Origin: Hermatobates lingyangjiaoensis
Taxonomy: Eukaryota; Arthropoda; Insecta; Hemiptera; Hermatobatidae
DNA: 64,000 bases
Assembly: GCA_026182355.1 (NCBI GenBank)
Contig: JAPFBL010000316.1
Span: 62,001-126,000, forward strand
Direction of reading: 5' to 3'
Below, in pieces: positions 21,200 through 32,564 of this stretch. The position numbers were made by a program, and so were the translations under genes. A model generated the notes under the pieces. That model was given only the letters and a program-made list of their open reading frames with translations. It had not been told where the DNA came from and did not search any database. Within the stretch, counting starts at the first letter, position 1, and each line of letters opens with the position of its first letter.

Positions 21200-22730
21200 T
21201 TATTTATTGGCCTTCTTTTTTATAATGTTTAAATGATGAGCAGAGAGGGATTGAGGTTTGATGAGGTCATGGTCATGATCAATGGAGCTAAATGACTCCC
21301 TTTATATGTAAAGCTGGACCATGTCATCCATTCTCAATATTATTGTGCGAATTCATGATATATTGTAATCGATGGGCTTCACACATATCTAAAGTCAATC
21401 GAGCATGACTTTAGGGGGAAATACATTTGCTCTAGGTCTATTATCGCTCAAATAATAGAGTATGAAAGTCTACTTTTTAATTACAAACGCCTTTTTAATA
21501 ACATAAATAATAATATATTGATATAGCTTCTCAATCATTGATTCTTGAAATTCAAAATAGATTTCTTGAGGATTTGGTTCAAAGAATGAACTACTCCTGA
21601 TGATAAGCCGAAGTTTCCCTGAAAATTGTTCGGCATTTTGAAGGATAATAAACAATTTATTGAAAACATAAATGCTGAAAACAAATACATACGTCTACAG
21701 AATATTAAAGAATATTAGTACTAATATATAAGAATATTAGCTAAGTTAGAATAGCACATTACTCAAAGAGTAGAAGGCATCTGGTTTGGAACTGCTAGTT
21801 ACTTTCGTGCACTATACCTGTTTTGATCGCTGTGCTCTCTAGCCTTCCGGCCATAACACCTAAAGATCAAATCAGGCCGACGATTTAACGTGTTACCCTT
21901 TTGTCACCTCCAAGTTTAGCCACCCGAACTTCGTGCACTATACCATAGTAGTTGGTCGTAACCCACAGTCTTGGTCAAAAACAACTCGACTATTGCTTCT
22001 AAGCGACTTGACCCCTCTTCTTTGCTACTCCTTAGAAAGAAAATTTATTTCTACAAATAACAAATGAGCTAAATTTAGATTTTTATGTGAAAACTACTAT
22101 AGTTATTTTTAACAGCCGGTCATCACGATTCAAAACAATTTTGTTGAGATATTTTGTCTGAATTTATCAATAAACCGGTTTTAAATTGATTGTTATAAAA
22201 GCAAATATAATTATATAAAACATTTCATTGAACACTTTACCATTAGTAATTTCTTTCTCTTATCACAGCAAGTGATAACTTTATATAGCTTCATTCTAGA
22301 TTATTATTACCCATAACAGAAGTTACTAATTTGAAATACATGTTATAATTGCAATTTTGTTAACTAAACGAAGGCTACCTCTCTAGTTATTGTCTACAGT
22401 TGCAATAATGGTTATTTTTAATATTACCCGATTATTATGATTAATTGACAGCATTTGTCACATAACTGAAGAAAACAGTTTTTATTAATTATGTGTAATT
22501 ATTACTAGTAATTAGTTTCAGTATATCGATGATAATATCATTTGTTACCACTCTCAACCGGAGTTTCCTTCTTTACAAGATGCCAACTGATTTATTACTT
22601 TTTAAATGATAGTTTAGGGTTCACTGACGCTTTATTGCCTTCTCTATAATTCTAGGGCATAAAGTCATAAGATCAATTGTATCATTTCAGAAGATTGAAA
22701 AGATTGCAGCTAATAACTCTTTCAAGTTTG
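21200..22730. other. No gene seen
   Basis: AT-rich, with a GC-richer patch at 21780-22040 that has no recognisable frame or RNA. The motif TTCGTGCACTATACC occurs twice in it (21813 and 21932, approximately). Confidence 0.45.
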
Positions 22731-22734
22731 CTAT

Positions 22735-22960
22735 AAGTATAAGTAGATATAAGTAAAAATTTAATCTCTCGATTTTGATCGATTTACATGTTTTGAGATT
22801 CGTAAAGTCCTTCTTTGATGTTTTTCGTTTATGTGTGTTGTGTGGTGTGTGTTTGTGTGACTTTTATTACATTTTTCAAACATTAAATTTCATGTTTATT
22901 AAAGGATGCAATAAATATGAGGTCATCCACAGCCCTCTGCCCCAACAATGCGGCCCAATC
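22735..22960 (+). repeat. Diverged R1 fragment
   Basis: AAATTTAATCTCTCGATTTT followed by TTTACATGTTTTGAGATTCG parallels the R1 start, and the GGGT tract is replaced by a GTGTGT-rich run. Confidence 0.5.
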
Positions 22961-22977
22961 AATGCATAATGCAATTC

Positions 22978-23218
22978 AAATCAATGATCAAACCACAATA
23001 AGAAATGGGAAAACAAGACTTAAGATCTTTCAATCGTAACAAGCAGTCTTCGTCCAGAGTCAAAAACCCAACTCAAAACCCAACAGCTGGGTTTTTGACT
23101 CTGATGAAGACCGCTTGTTACGATTAAAAGATTTTAGTCTTTGTTTTCCCATTTCTTATTATGGTTTGATCATTGATTGTTTTTTCACGTGTTTATATGA
23201 AATCTTTTTAGCAATACA
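22978..23218. mobile_element. Family A palindrome, decayed
   Basis: Both arms are present with a longer loop in which AACCCAAC is repeated. The minus ribozyme (about 23017-23061) has two extra bases. The plus one (23097-23139) has CTGATGA but AAA in place of GAA, and stem III AGATTT. Probably inactive. Confidence 0.65.
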
Positions 23219-23221
23219 TAT

Positions 23222-23330
23222 GCATAAGTGGTTAGTTGGGATTTAACTCTGTCGAAGATTGCTTACTACGGTTCAAAGATCTTCGTCTTTTTTCTCATTT
23301 CTTATTGTGTTTTGAATGTTGGTTGTTATT
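23222..23330 (+). mobile_element. Family A single plus copy, decayed
   Basis: TTAACTCTGTCGAAGATTGC then GGTTCAAAGATCTTCGTC: stem III AGATCT remains, but core and GAA have changed. Confidence 0.5.
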
Positions 23331-23399
23331 TATATGTTTTTTTGTTAAATCTTGTTTCTTCATAGGTATTAAAAGACTGACTTAATAATAAAATCCTGA

Positions 23400-24178
23400 A
23401 TAGGAGTTTAATTTTCAACGATATTTAGTAAAGGCCTAAGACAGTACTAATGTGGGTGTGTAATAATATTGTTTAAAACAGCGGAAAGCCGTAGGGTGGG
23501 CGAGAAGATAAATGGCGGGTGCAGATCGGGCTTTGTCGCCTTTTGGCACCCCTCCGCCGTCTGGAGCTCCCGTTCAGCTGATACTCGCCAGCATTCCACT
23601 GAGTTATACCCCACCTTTTTTTCCCCATCACAAGGCCACATGATCACCTCCACATACATTTCACCCTTTTAATGCTCTCCTATTACATCATACCTTTTTG
23701 TAACATACAAGAGCACTCTTATCTTTATTACGTCTCTACTTTGTTCCGTTGGTCTATTCACCGTTTCAAATTACACTAATATTTCTTTAAGAAAAGAGAC
23801 AGGTTATTTTACTACGACAATAGGTGTCGATTTCAACAAAATGTCTGTTTAATATAGTATTCAATAAGATATATCCAAAAATATCTTTTGCACTTTCTAT
23901 TGAACCAGTAGGTCCCCGCTTCAGCCGAGTCAGCCAATAATAATTCATGACCTGAGTTTCCATGTTTCAAATCCTGATAAATGTAGGGTACCTATGTTTA
24001 ATGCCAAGAACATTCCAACACGAATAAAATTAATGCATGCTATTCAATAGAAAGTTTAACTAAGAATGTATGGTTTTATACACTATTTGCGAAATGAATA
24101 TTACTTAAAATTACCATCAATTAATCATCGGTTCATTACTAGCGCAATCTATTATAGTATTTAATCAAATTGATGGAA
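23400..24178. other. No gene assigned; GC-rich island
   Basis: 23470-23660 is markedly GC-richer than its surroundings and is open in both directions (70 aa minus, 67 aa plus). Neither product shows a domain. It may be an exon relic or repeat piece; I cannot tell. The rest is AT-rich. Confidence 0.3.
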
Positions 24179-24312
24179 TTCAATGGTTTTTGACTCTGAC
24201 GAAGACCGCTTGTTACGATTGAAAGTTCTTAGTCTTGTTTTCACATTTCTTATTGTTGGTTTGATCATTGATTGTTATTTCACGTGTTTATGTGAAATTT
24301 ATGTGAAGTTTA
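24179..24312 (+). mobile_element. Family A single plus copy
   Basis: Ribozyme region 24192-24234 then the full family A end with CACGTGTTTATGTGAAAT. There is no inverted partner. Confidence 0.65.
24192..24234 (+). ncRNA. Hammerhead-like ribozyme, family A, mutated
   Basis: GACT, CTGACGA and extra A are intact; stem II is GACCG/CGATT with one mispair, and stem III is AGTTCT, no longer palindromic. Confidence 0.5.
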
Positions 24313-24329
24313 TGTGTTTTTTTTATTTG

Positions 24330-25640
24330 GTGACATAATTTTTGAGTTCCCTCAATAATTTAGGGTTCTTTATTTCACAAAATAAAATGAACTGCGAACG
24401 AGTGAGACTTTTTCATATCTTAAACTAAAGAATTATTTATGTAAAAAATGCATTTTAAAATATCATTGTAACTTAGAGGAAATAGTCAAAAACAAATCAA
24501 ATGGTAAAAACCAATTTTAAAGCCTAAAGATATCAATTTTGACACTTGTATTTGTGGGTTTTCAATAAAGGAAAAGTTTTTTTTTTTTTTGTTTAGAATT
24601 AATATCATTCTGATATCACAGTAAATGTTCGTCAAGGAAGCTCCCAATAAAACAGGATTTGTATATAAATATTACAAGGGCATTTACACAGATTAATACA
24701 AAAATAATCTGTTTATTGCGTATGAATAAACCACACGTCATGAATTACGAAAAGGTTTTAAAGCAGGAAAAGGTGGTGAACTGTAGGTATTAGTGTCGAC
24801 CGTTTAAATGCCTTCAAACTGCCTGCGAAATCGATTTCCTTTTAACTAACCATTTCATGAATACTTTCAACTGCTAAAAACAAATTACCTCTGAACCTTT
24901 AAAAATATTAACTTCCAGAATTATAATCACTGACATTCAAAGTTATTTTATAAAAAAAAAAAAAAAAGAAATCAATTTTGAATACAGCTTCCAGCAAAAT
25001 AAATACAATTTTCTGTGAAATATCTCATACTTTATTTATTATTCCCTTCATGATATATAGCTTACCTTTTAATGAAATCTGGAATGTATTACACTCATCT
25101 CTTCTGTAAGTAAAAATATTATCAAACTTGGTAACACTCAATTGAGATTTGGTTTTGTTTAATGTAACTGTCTTGCAAACTTTTACCATTATTTTGTTTT
25201 ATTGTGGTTCTGTTAATATGAGTTGTGACAAACGTAAAATCATTAAGCTAGAACAATCTGTTTTATCGTTATTATTATTTATTATGAACTTATTACCTGA
25301 GTTTCATAGGACTCGTGCACACCGCGGTCGATCATCCTATAGTCCTATTAAACTATTAAGCACAATATGTTATTTTTCCCAGATATTTACCTCTGACTTA
25401 TTGGTTTTAAGTATGCTTGTTGAAAAATAACTAACTGCTTAAATACAATTCGCACACATTTAAAGCCATTATGATCAAAGGTTTCTGCTTCATTCAAACA
25501 GTCTTTATTAGAGTTACAATGTTAGTAGGAGCTGTCGTAACTAGTACTTAGGAGATCGGACGTCTGGATAAATTCAAATAAATCTGGTAAAAGAATTTGG
25601 TTTAAACTTATTAATGATTATTAATAACTATATTTTATCA
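24330..25640. other. No gene seen
   Basis: AT-rich. A 93-codon plus frame at 25149-25430 has no recognisable motif and reads like chance translation. Confidence 0.5.
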
Positions 25641-25644
25641 AACG

Positions 25645-25922
25645 ATTACAAGAAAAGATCAAACGCGTAGAAAAAAAAAAACAAAATAAAATACAACTCA
25701 CTTAAATATTTCGACCTCATCGCCATCAGGAGAAGGAAAAAAGGAGAATATGATGAGTTCTGCTCGTCTCGTGAACAGCAAATAGTAATCCTACTGTTTC
25801 CAGCCCAGTAAAACTCCTCTCCTTCTTCATCATTTTTTCCTTCTCGTGATGACGTGATGTCAAATTATTGAAGTGAGTTTATATTATTCTTTTCTATGCT
25901 TTCTTTTCTTGTAATCCTTTAA
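25645..25922. mobile_element. Family L ribozyme-like palindrome
   Basis: Outer arms CAAGAAAAGATCAAA-type and complement. The minus motif (about 25693-25732) has CTC, CTGATGG (A9 changed), GAA, ATAT. The plus motif has GTGATGACG and CAAATTATT. Both are decayed. The loop is about 110 bp. Confidence 0.5.
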
Positions 25923-26069
25923 TATGTTGTCCTAACGAACTATTTCATAGTTTTTTAACTATATTTTCTAATTTTCAAAACAATTCCTGATTGATAAGTA
26001 TTAATCAAACGAATACAATTCAAATATAAACTACATGAAGTTCTTGATTTCATATAAATATTTATATAA

Positions 26070-26276
26070 ATATATGATCAAACCACAATAAGATAATGGG
26101 AAAACAAGATTAAGATCTTTCACCGTAACAGGCGGTCTTCGTCAAAGTCAAAAACCCAACTGAGAGTTTTTTGCAAACATTTTTTTGCTTGTTACGGTGA
26201 AAGATCTTAGTCTTGTTTTCCCATTTCTTATTGTGGTTTGATCATTGATTGTTATTTCACGTATTTATGTGAAATA
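26070..26276. mobile_element. Family A palindrome, partly deleted
   Basis: The minus arm is complete (about 26108-26149, stem II altered by deletion). The plus arm has lost the core and starts at GCTTGTTACGG. The family A end with TTATTTCACGTATTTATGTG follows. (TA)-rich flanks. Confidence 0.6.
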
Positions 26277-26289
26277 TTATTTTTTATAT

Positions 26290-27100
26290 AAATATGTATA
26301 TAAAATAAATATTTATACAATTTATTACAATTTTTTACAATATTTTCAAATATTTATAAAATATAAATATTTATTTTCAAATATTTAAAGAAATACTCAA
26401 ACTAATATGTAATTAATACAATATTTAGAAGTAACATTGTGTTTAAGACAAACTATTTATATAAATAAAAAAAAAAAGGTAACTTTTATTCTTCTAAATG
26501 TCTGGTGTATTACTTAAACTTATCGGAGCAACCTCTTTATACATTATTAGTTGTGCAATTAGTTGGTTTATCCATTTTACTTCTTTATACATGTTCTTTG
26601 AAACAAAAAAAAAATCTAACTAGCTAACTGTGTTTCTATATGAGATATAAAAATAACAACACATAAATTAACGCACACTTTGAAATTAAGTAGAAATTAT
26701 ATAAAATAAATATTAATTTATTATGCTGATTAATGGTTTAGAAAACGATGTTTAGGACGGTGTTTGCTAAGAGAAAAGATCGCTGATGACCTTTCGATTG
26801 GTACTTTGGGAGGGAACCTTGATAGTTTCATAATAATGTGTCTCCACCACAGGCATCTTGAAATCCATCATCAGCGGTGTGTAAAGGTTGAAAGGGATTG
26901 ATCTCTTAATCAGCTAATGGGTGTCTCACTGTCATCTCTTAATGCCTTACTTAACACATCCAAGGTTCAACTTCATGTTAAATAATATGATATTCTTCAT
27001 AAAATGAAAACCACGTGCAAGTGGTTAATACTCATCAGTAAAGTATATTAACGATAAAACAATAATTAACATGTTTATTATTTGAATTTGTACAGACAAT
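26290..27100. other. No gene seen
   Basis: AT-rich DNA with no supported feature. Confidence 0.5.
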
Positions 27101-27104
27101 TGAA

Positions 27105-27300
27105 ATACCCATAGTTTGTTATATTCTCAACGCGAGTACTTCGCACTTCTTCCCGATGACGATGGATGTCGAAATATCAAAGTGAGTTCTGTAGTGACTT
27201 TCTGTGTTCTCTCCTATGTGTTAAAGTGTATATATATAACTTTAAATTACACAAAGGACGACATCGAAAAGAGACTAAAAAGAACACTTACAGAATTCAT

Positions 27301-27310
<10 letters not shown>
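27105..27310 (+). mobile_element. Family F terminus followed by family M fragment
   Basis: 27115-27235 is the F 3' end on the plus strand with CCGATGA in the core position and TGTGTTAAAGTG tail. 27236-27300 is an inverted piece of the family M tail (AACTTTAAATTACACAAAG). (TA)n follows. Confidence 0.5.
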
Positions 27311-27330
<20 letters not shown>

Positions 27331-27333
<3 letters not shown>

Positions 27334-27470
27334 AAGACTTCACATAAACATGTGAAATAGCAATCAATGATCAAACCACAATATGAACTGGGAAAACAAG
27401 ACTAAGATCTTTCAACAATAACAAGCTGTCTCCGTCAGAGTCAAAAACCCAACTCAATGGTTTCATCATT
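27331..27470 (-). mobile_element. Family A single minus copy
   Basis: Complete family A end and a decayed ribozyme (27402-27444): AACAATAACAAGCTGTC in stem II, stem III AGATCT kept. It is then cut and flanked by (TA)n. Confidence 0.6.
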
Positions 27471-27471
27471 G

Positions 27472-27499
<28 letters not shown>

Positions 27500-27504
<5 letters not shown>

Positions 27505-28030
27505 CAAAACTAAAGTTTATCGGTACTCAGTCGGTTCTTCAGGTTCAAATTAAAATCTCAATGCCAACGTTTTGGTTTTATTTAAAACCTTTTTCATAGG
27601 CTTATATCACATCCATATGTTCTTCTTATATCCTCATAGAAATCAAATTATCATACCAATCCCTAATTATTATCCCAAAATATATAAATTTTTATCCTGA
27701 AGAACTGAGCGAGTCCCGATAAACTTAAGTTTTCTTTCTATTCCACCGTCGATACTTTTATCAATATATATATATATATATATATATAACAGATTCAATA
27801 ATATATCGACCGTTTGATAGAATAGGTGTGTTCTCTAATCGGGGTTCGGTCAATTTTCCAGGATAAAAAATCAAACTCTCGTTGCCAACGTTTCGGTTTT
27901 ATTTAAAACGTTTTTCATAGGCAGAAGTAAGAATTTTTTAACTAAGAAAATGAAATTTACATTATTTAAAGGAACAACAATGTTAACCGGACAAAACCTT
28001 CGACTAGACTGTCGACAGTCTAGTCGAATT
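27500..28030. mobile_element. Family J inserts (two)
   Basis: 27505-27770 has a minus arm with AACTAAAGTTTATCGGTACT and a plus arm with GTCCCGATAAACTTAAGTTT, ending at (TA)n. 27800-28020 is a second copy with GCCAACGTTTCGGTTTTATT. On the minus strand this gives GAA, ACGT and T before GGC, like family E, but the expected CTGANGA is TATGAAA, so this is a degenerate hammerhead family. A better-paired copy is at 51535-51805. Confidence 0.5.
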
Positions 28031-28039
28031 TCATTGCTT

Positions 28040-28856
28040 AAATTAACTCAATTGAACAGGAAAGTGTTTTTACGCCGCATGTGATTCATTGCTTCTGTAA
28101 AAATATCTAATAAATGTTCAGAAAAAGAATGATGGGTCAAACATTCAGTAAAAACAATGTAATATTTTAAAAAATATATGATAGGAAAAAATAAGCATAC
28201 TCGTATTCCATGCCTTGAAACCTATAGCCATAAATATTGACAGTTTGTTTAACTAGATATACAAAATTGAATACATAAAATGTTGCAAATAAATTAAAAA
28301 TAAAAATGGTTAAATTAAAAATGATAAATATACGTAATTGAATAGTGAGGATGAATACCTGCCTTCTGTACAGACTCAGCTCAATTCACGCTTTTAGGTG
28401 GAGAAAGCCAGTACATTTTAGGCACATCAAATAATTTACTAGCTTGGTGGATTTTATAGTAGTCATTACTATGCACTGATCTACCTGATACTGCATACCA
28501 TATCAGCTTACATTAAAGTGGGCAGAATCATAAATGCTTATATACTCTGTTGATACGTCAAATAGATGTATACGATGTATACGATCAATACACTTCCTAG
28601 ATGTATGAATAAAAAAAATACTCTACCTCACTTCTACTTTATATTAAAACAGTTTTAGTAAACTTAAAATCAATTAATTCAGCGATTTAAATCAATAACA
28701 AAATTTAAATTAATATAACAAAAATAGGAATTTTGTATAACCTCAATTGAATAAACTCCAATTCAGACAGGTTTTGATTTCGAAATTTCCATGCTAATGA
28801 AATGAATGAAAACAATATTACAAATTGTTTTGTAATTATGTGTAATTGTTTTGAGA
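28040..28856. other. No gene seen
   Basis: AT-rich DNA without supported features. 28964-29389 is likewise empty of genes, with a GC-rich patch around 29190-29330. Confidence 0.45.
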
Positions 28857-28963
28857 TTATTGGAGCACGAAACGCGTTGTTGTTTATTGTTTGCGATCAA
28901 AGCATGACAATATCGTCTCCCCTCATACTCGTAGCTGTCGTGTCAGTATGTTTGATCTGATGC
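28857..28963 (+). repeat. Dispersed repeat, copy 1
   Basis: ATTATTGGAGCACGAAACGC through AGTATGTTTGATCTGATG, about 107 bp, recurs at 30938-31041 with a few changes. The GAAACGCGTTGTTG piece resembles the family I ribozyme 3' half. Confidence 0.6.
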
Positions 28964-29399
28964 AATATTAAACTAAAGCAATTGATTAATCAGTAAGTGA
29001 TTAATATTTAATTTGTATATCAACTGTTAAATTTTAAGATCCCTAGATTCCACTTGCCCCGCTTGGTTAGAGTTTCAAATTTTATATTAGTGTATTTCTT
29101 ATAAGCTTTTTTTTTTAAACTGTAAGATAAGTTTGTTTCTTTAATTTAGTACTATTTTTATTTGAAATATGGCAGCAATTTATTATTATTGGGCCTGTCC
29201 CTTAGCTAGGACGAACCGGGACAACTGCCATAGGTTCTAAGGTTATAGGGGCCCCGCGGTACGACGGTAGTGTCCTCGGACAAATCACCTGTTCACTTTT
29301 ATGCCGGTGGCAGGACAAATTAACAGCTGCCGCAACCGTTTATTTTTGTTTCTAATACTTGCAGAATATAACCAATATAACTATGCTTATATATATGTA

Positions 29400-29449
<50 letters not shown>

Positions 29450-29536
29450 CACAATTAAAAGAAACGGTCCAGCGGACTTTTTTAAAATAAAATAAATTTA
29501 AAACGAAGGAAACAACAGAAAGACACAGACATAACT

Positions 29537-29574
29537 CACATCGATAATTCGACCATCGTCGTCATCAGGAGGTG
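29537..29574 (-). ncRNA. Hammerhead-like ribozyme, family B
   Basis: Stem I CACCTC/GATGTG, core CTGATGA, stem II GAC/GTC with GATG loop, GAA, but stem III reads TTAT rather than ATAT. Confidence 0.55.
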
Positions 29575-29641
29575 CGAAGAGCGAAGAGTCCCGCAGGAAG
29601 ACAGGGCGGTACTCAGTACCTGCGGGACTCTTCGCTCTTCG

Positions 29642-29679
29642 CACCTCCTGATGACGACGATGGTCGAAATATCGATGTG
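29642..29679 (+). ncRNA. Hammerhead-like ribozyme, family B
   Basis: Stem I CACCTC/GATGTG (5 of 6 pairs), core CTGATGA, extra C, stem II GAC/GTC, GAA, stem III ATAT, C. Confidence 0.68.
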
Positions 29680-29754
29680 AGTTATGTCTGTGTCTTTCTG
29701 TGTGTTTCCTTCGTTTTAAATTTATTTTATTATATATATATATATATATATATT

Positions 29755-29850
29755 TGCCGTTACTTGCCGTTGCGCCTACAACGTGCTTGGTCTCCCATTC
29801 TCTTTTCTCCTGAAGACGGATTACCCGAAAATTTGAGTCTGTAAGTGTGT
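29755..29850 (+). mobile_element. Family D terminus
   Basis: CTTGCCGTTGCGCCTACAAC through TAAGTGTGTTTC with the ribozyme at 29807-29837: stem I CTC/GAG, CTGAAGA, extra C, GG..CC stem II, GAA, AATT, T. Confidence 0.6.
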
Positions 29851-30135
29851 TTCCCTACACACTTACGGTCTCTAATTTTCGGTTTCAACCGTCCTCAGGA
29901 GAGATAAGACAGGGAAACCAAGCGCACTGGTTCAAAGACGGTTGGAGACCGTCTCCAACAGTCTCTGAACCAGTGTGCTTGATTTCCCTCTCTTATCTCT
30001 CCTGAAGACGGTTCAAAGCAAACATTAGAGACTGTAAGTGCGTTCTTTTGATTTCTCTATGTTTCTTTGCCTATATTTTACTCTTTGTCCGTTTTGGATC
30101 GTATTTCCAATGAAAAAGCGTATATATATATATAT
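29850..30135. mobile_element. Family C palindrome
   Basis: The minus arm (CACACTTACGGTCTCTAATT, then CGGTTTCAACCG) faces a plus arm with a CTGAAGA core. The minus core reads CTGAGGA. The plus copy has lost GAA (GCAAAC), so it is dead. The centre is GACGGTTGGAGACCGTCTCC. The plus tail ends TTTTGGATCGTATTTCC before (TA)n. Confidence 0.6.
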
Positions 30136-30144
30136 ATATATATA

Positions 30145-30262
30145 TCAATGTTCAAACCACAATAAGAAATGGGAAAACAAGACTAAGATCTTTCAACCGT
30201 AACAAGCGGTCTTCGTCAGAGTCAAAAACCCAACCGAGGTTGGGTTTGACTCTGACGAAGTT
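30145..30262 (-). mobile_element. Family A copy with short inverted remnant
   Basis: Complete minus ribozyme (30181-30223) with intact core, stems and AGATCT. The plus partner stops after TTTGACTCTGACGAAG. (TA)n lies on the left only; on the right it joins the transposase remnant. Confidence 0.65.
30181..30223 (-). ncRNA. Hammerhead-like ribozyme, family A
   Basis: All parts intact: GACT/AGTC, CTGACGA, GACCG/CGGTT, GAA, AGATCT, T. Confidence 0.7.
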
Positions 30263-30560
30263 GTTGAATTTGACCACTAACAAATATTGTGGTGCACTAT
30301 CCTGCATGAAATAATCTAACTAAGGTACTCATTCTGTAGCTGAGGTAGTAGAAATTCACGTAGCTTCGTAAGGTACGTCTCCCCGGTAACTGTATCTTTC
30401 CAAAAAATAGGGTCTTAGTACACCGGAATGTCGAATAGCTGCCCAAACACACACTCCAGGAGATTGAGCTCTTTTTCCTTCCATTAGAAGACGGGGATTA
30501 CCTTCAGCATAATAAACTCAGTTGTTTCGATTAGCTTGCACGTTTAAATGAAATGGGTTT
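30263..30560 (-). pseudogene. DDE transposase fragment (IS630/Tc1-mariner type)
   Basis: The minus strand shows transposase-like text in three frames. First comes YYAEGNPRLLMEGKRAQ and then VCVWAAIRHSGVLRPYF. After a shift, DTVTGETYLTKLREFLLPQL follows, and after another shift FMQDSAPQY. The TVTG-TYL-LLPQL order and the QD-AP motif match DDE/D transposases of this superfamily, where the Asp of QD is catalytic. At least two frameshifts and several stops make it a dead fragment. Such enzymes cut and paste their own element at TA. No terminal repeats were found. Confidence 0.72.
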
Positions 30561-30937
30561 GCATGCGTACAGCGAGCCGATTGAACAAAGTTCTCTAATA
30601 TTGATTTATTGAAGTCAGCTGTACTCTAGATTGCACTCTCGATTATGCTAGAATGTTAAACTGTGCAATTGTAACATAATCGCAATAATTAATAATTTTA
30701 CATTTTGGTGAAATCAAGTGTAAATCACATGATTGTGATTGTGAATACCTGATAGTTAAAGTAATCATCGGGCATCATTGCTTGTGCGTAAAAATTAAAA
30801 ATGCCAGATATTTAACATATAGTTGGAAACATTCATAAGTTTATTTTTCCTTTAACTAGGTAATCATTTTAAACTTGTGCACAGAAGCAAAGGACCAAAG
30901 AGTGAAACAAGGCCCCGTTAGGGTTTCCGTATTACAG

Positions 30938-31041
30938 AGATTATTGGAGCACGAAATGCGTTGTTGTGTATTGTTTGCGATCAAAGCATGCCAATATCGT
31001 TTCCCCTTCATCGCTGCCAAGTCAGTATGTTTGATCTGATG
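30938..31041 (+). repeat. Dispersed repeat, copy 2
   Basis: Second copy of the 28857-28963 repeat (GATTATTGGAGCACGAAATG to TGTTTGATCTGATG), with small deletions. Confidence 0.6.
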
Positions 31042-31049
31042 TCAACCTG

Positions 31050-31510
31050 CTCTACACATATTTATCCTCTGCCTGCTAATATTCCATTGCATCATTGTTA
31101 TTCAATTAGTTCTCAGTGACTACAGAGTTATTTAGTTCATGCATAATTAAGTTAGAGCGATGCTTTAACCAAATATTACTCTATACGCATACTGTTAGTG
31201 TTACATAATACATAGTCCAGTGTAAGTTACAATGAGAAATGAATAAACCATTTGACATTATGCCCTGGTGTGTTGAGTTGATCAGTTTTGAGAAACTCAA
31301 ATACTAATATGGAGAATGCAGTTTTTTAATTTGTCCATATAAATACAAATCTCTTAAATAAGAGAGATGAAGGAAATATTCCATTAAATCTACACATTTT
31401 AACATTCATTTAGAGTTTCTTTTTTATAAACATATTTTGAACTTTTTTTTAGAAACTATTGTTTTTACAAAAGTGTCGTTTAGGTTCTCTTGTTATTGAT
31501 GTTGACAAGA
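31050..31510. other. No gene seen
   Basis: AT-rich DNA with no supported feature. Confidence 0.5.
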
Positions 31511-31522
31511 TAATTTGTTATA

Positions 31523-31650
31523 TATATATATATATAAACTAGAATTTAAAAAGAACACATAGAAAGGAAATCACTGAACTCACTACTATATTTCGATGTC
31601 CTCGTCTTCAGGAAAAGAAGTGAATCGCTCCAAAGGCTGATAACGACTCA
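31523..31650 (-). mobile_element. Family W PLE terminus between (TA)n tracts
   Basis: The minus strand holds TTCACTTCTTTTC, core CTGAAGA, a weak stem II, then GAAATATAGTAGTGAG. Stem III is ATAT. The same text lies on the plus strand at 47965-48092, and a collapsed palindrome of its tail is at 48676-48765. Confidence 0.55.
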
Positions 31651-31758
31651 TATATATATATATATATATATATACACAATTAAAAGAAACGGTCCAGCGG
31701 ACTTTTTTACAATAAAATAAAAAACGAAGGAAACACACAGAAAGACACAGACATAACT

Positions 31759-31796
31759 CACATCGATATTTCGACAATCGTCGTCATCAGGAGGTG
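31759..31796 (-). ncRNA. Hammerhead-like ribozyme, family B
   Basis: CACCTC/GATGTG stem I, CTGATGA, extra C, GAC/GTC stem II, GAA, ATAT, C. It lies about 300 bp downstream of the endonuclease end. Confidence 0.68.
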
Positions 31797-31989
31797 CGAA
31801 GAGCGAAGAGCGAAGAGTCCCGCAGGAAGACAGGGCGGTACTGAACTCGGAAACCGCAGCCAGTACCCCACCACTTACCACCAAGCGGGGGAAGGGAGGG
31901 AAGGAAATGAAGAGCCAAATTAAGACGTAAAAGGAACGAGTAAAAATTATAACTATAAAAAATTATAAAAAAGTAGATAAATCAAATTA

Positions 31990-32100
31990 AAATTAATAAA
32001 AATAATAAATAAAAAGTAAAATAAAAAATAATAAATAAATAAATAAAAAATAATAAATAAATAAATAAAAAATAATAAATAAATAAATAAATCATAAATA
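31990..32100. repeat. AATAAATA-type microsatellite within PLE B
   Basis: AT-rich 4- to 8-bp repeats; mirrored at 32690-32800 by the inverted arm. It comes directly after the endonuclease stop, so it is a 3' untranslated feature of this family. Confidence 0.8.
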
Positions 32101-32102
32101 AA

Positions 32103-32518
32103 TTATCGGTTGAGGTTGAGTCCGGGGAAGAGCGAGCATCAAGTAAGCATATGTATGCCTCCTCTGAAGCTCTTAGGGTAACTTTATTGTTGGATTCGGG
32201 GATCTGTTTCAGGATCTGAACCCTGAAACAGTCATTGAAACTGAGTCCATGCGAGTTCGCATGGATGGCTACAGGATAGTTACTGCGTTGACCGACTGAA
32301 GCCCTATGACCATTCATACGAAGGCTCAACTTATTAGAAGTTAAGCCAACGCAAAAGGAGTCACACTGAGTGCAATCCAGTCGGTAAACACAGTTGCTCG
32401 AGTTACAGGAGGAATTGACCTGAACCGGGTAGGAACTATGGTGGAGAGGGGAATCGAAGGAAGGATTAGGATTAACAATCAGGCAAGTTTGACAGCCACG
32501 GCGTCCACATTGTTTCAT
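32103..32518 (-). pseudogene. GIY-YIG endonuclease C-terminal part of PLE B
   Basis: Open from the Met at 32518. It begins MKQCGRRGCQTCLIV, then CVYRLDCTQCDSFCVGLTSN, where the Cys pair and the position of YIG (here CVG) match PLE endonucleases, then LRMNGHRASV with the conserved Arg. PVAIHANSHGLSF follows and a C-terminus containing LRASEEAYICLLDAR with a Glu in the expected catalytic place. One G is missing in the run at 32124-32127. The inverted copy has five and ends PGLNLNR then stop, whereas this frame runs into the AT repeat. The upstream RT is lost. Confidence 0.82.
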
Positions 32519-32564
32519 TCCAGGAACAGGATTGGAAGGCTGAGGGGAAGGCTGAGGTGGTTTC

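Larger units (their letters stand above)
29450..29748. mobile_element. Family B ribozyme palindrome
   Basis: (TA)n on both sides. The left arm (AAACGGTCCAGCGGAC, ACGAAGGAAAC) mirrors the right. The centre is CCGCAGG(loop)CCTGCGGGAC. Two facing ribozymes: minus 29537-29574 and plus 29642-29679. The right arm ends about 50 bp earlier than the left. Confidence 0.75.

Noticed and set aside
25149..25430. 93-aa plus frame as a host exon
   Set aside because: AT-driven composition, no motif, no splice signals.
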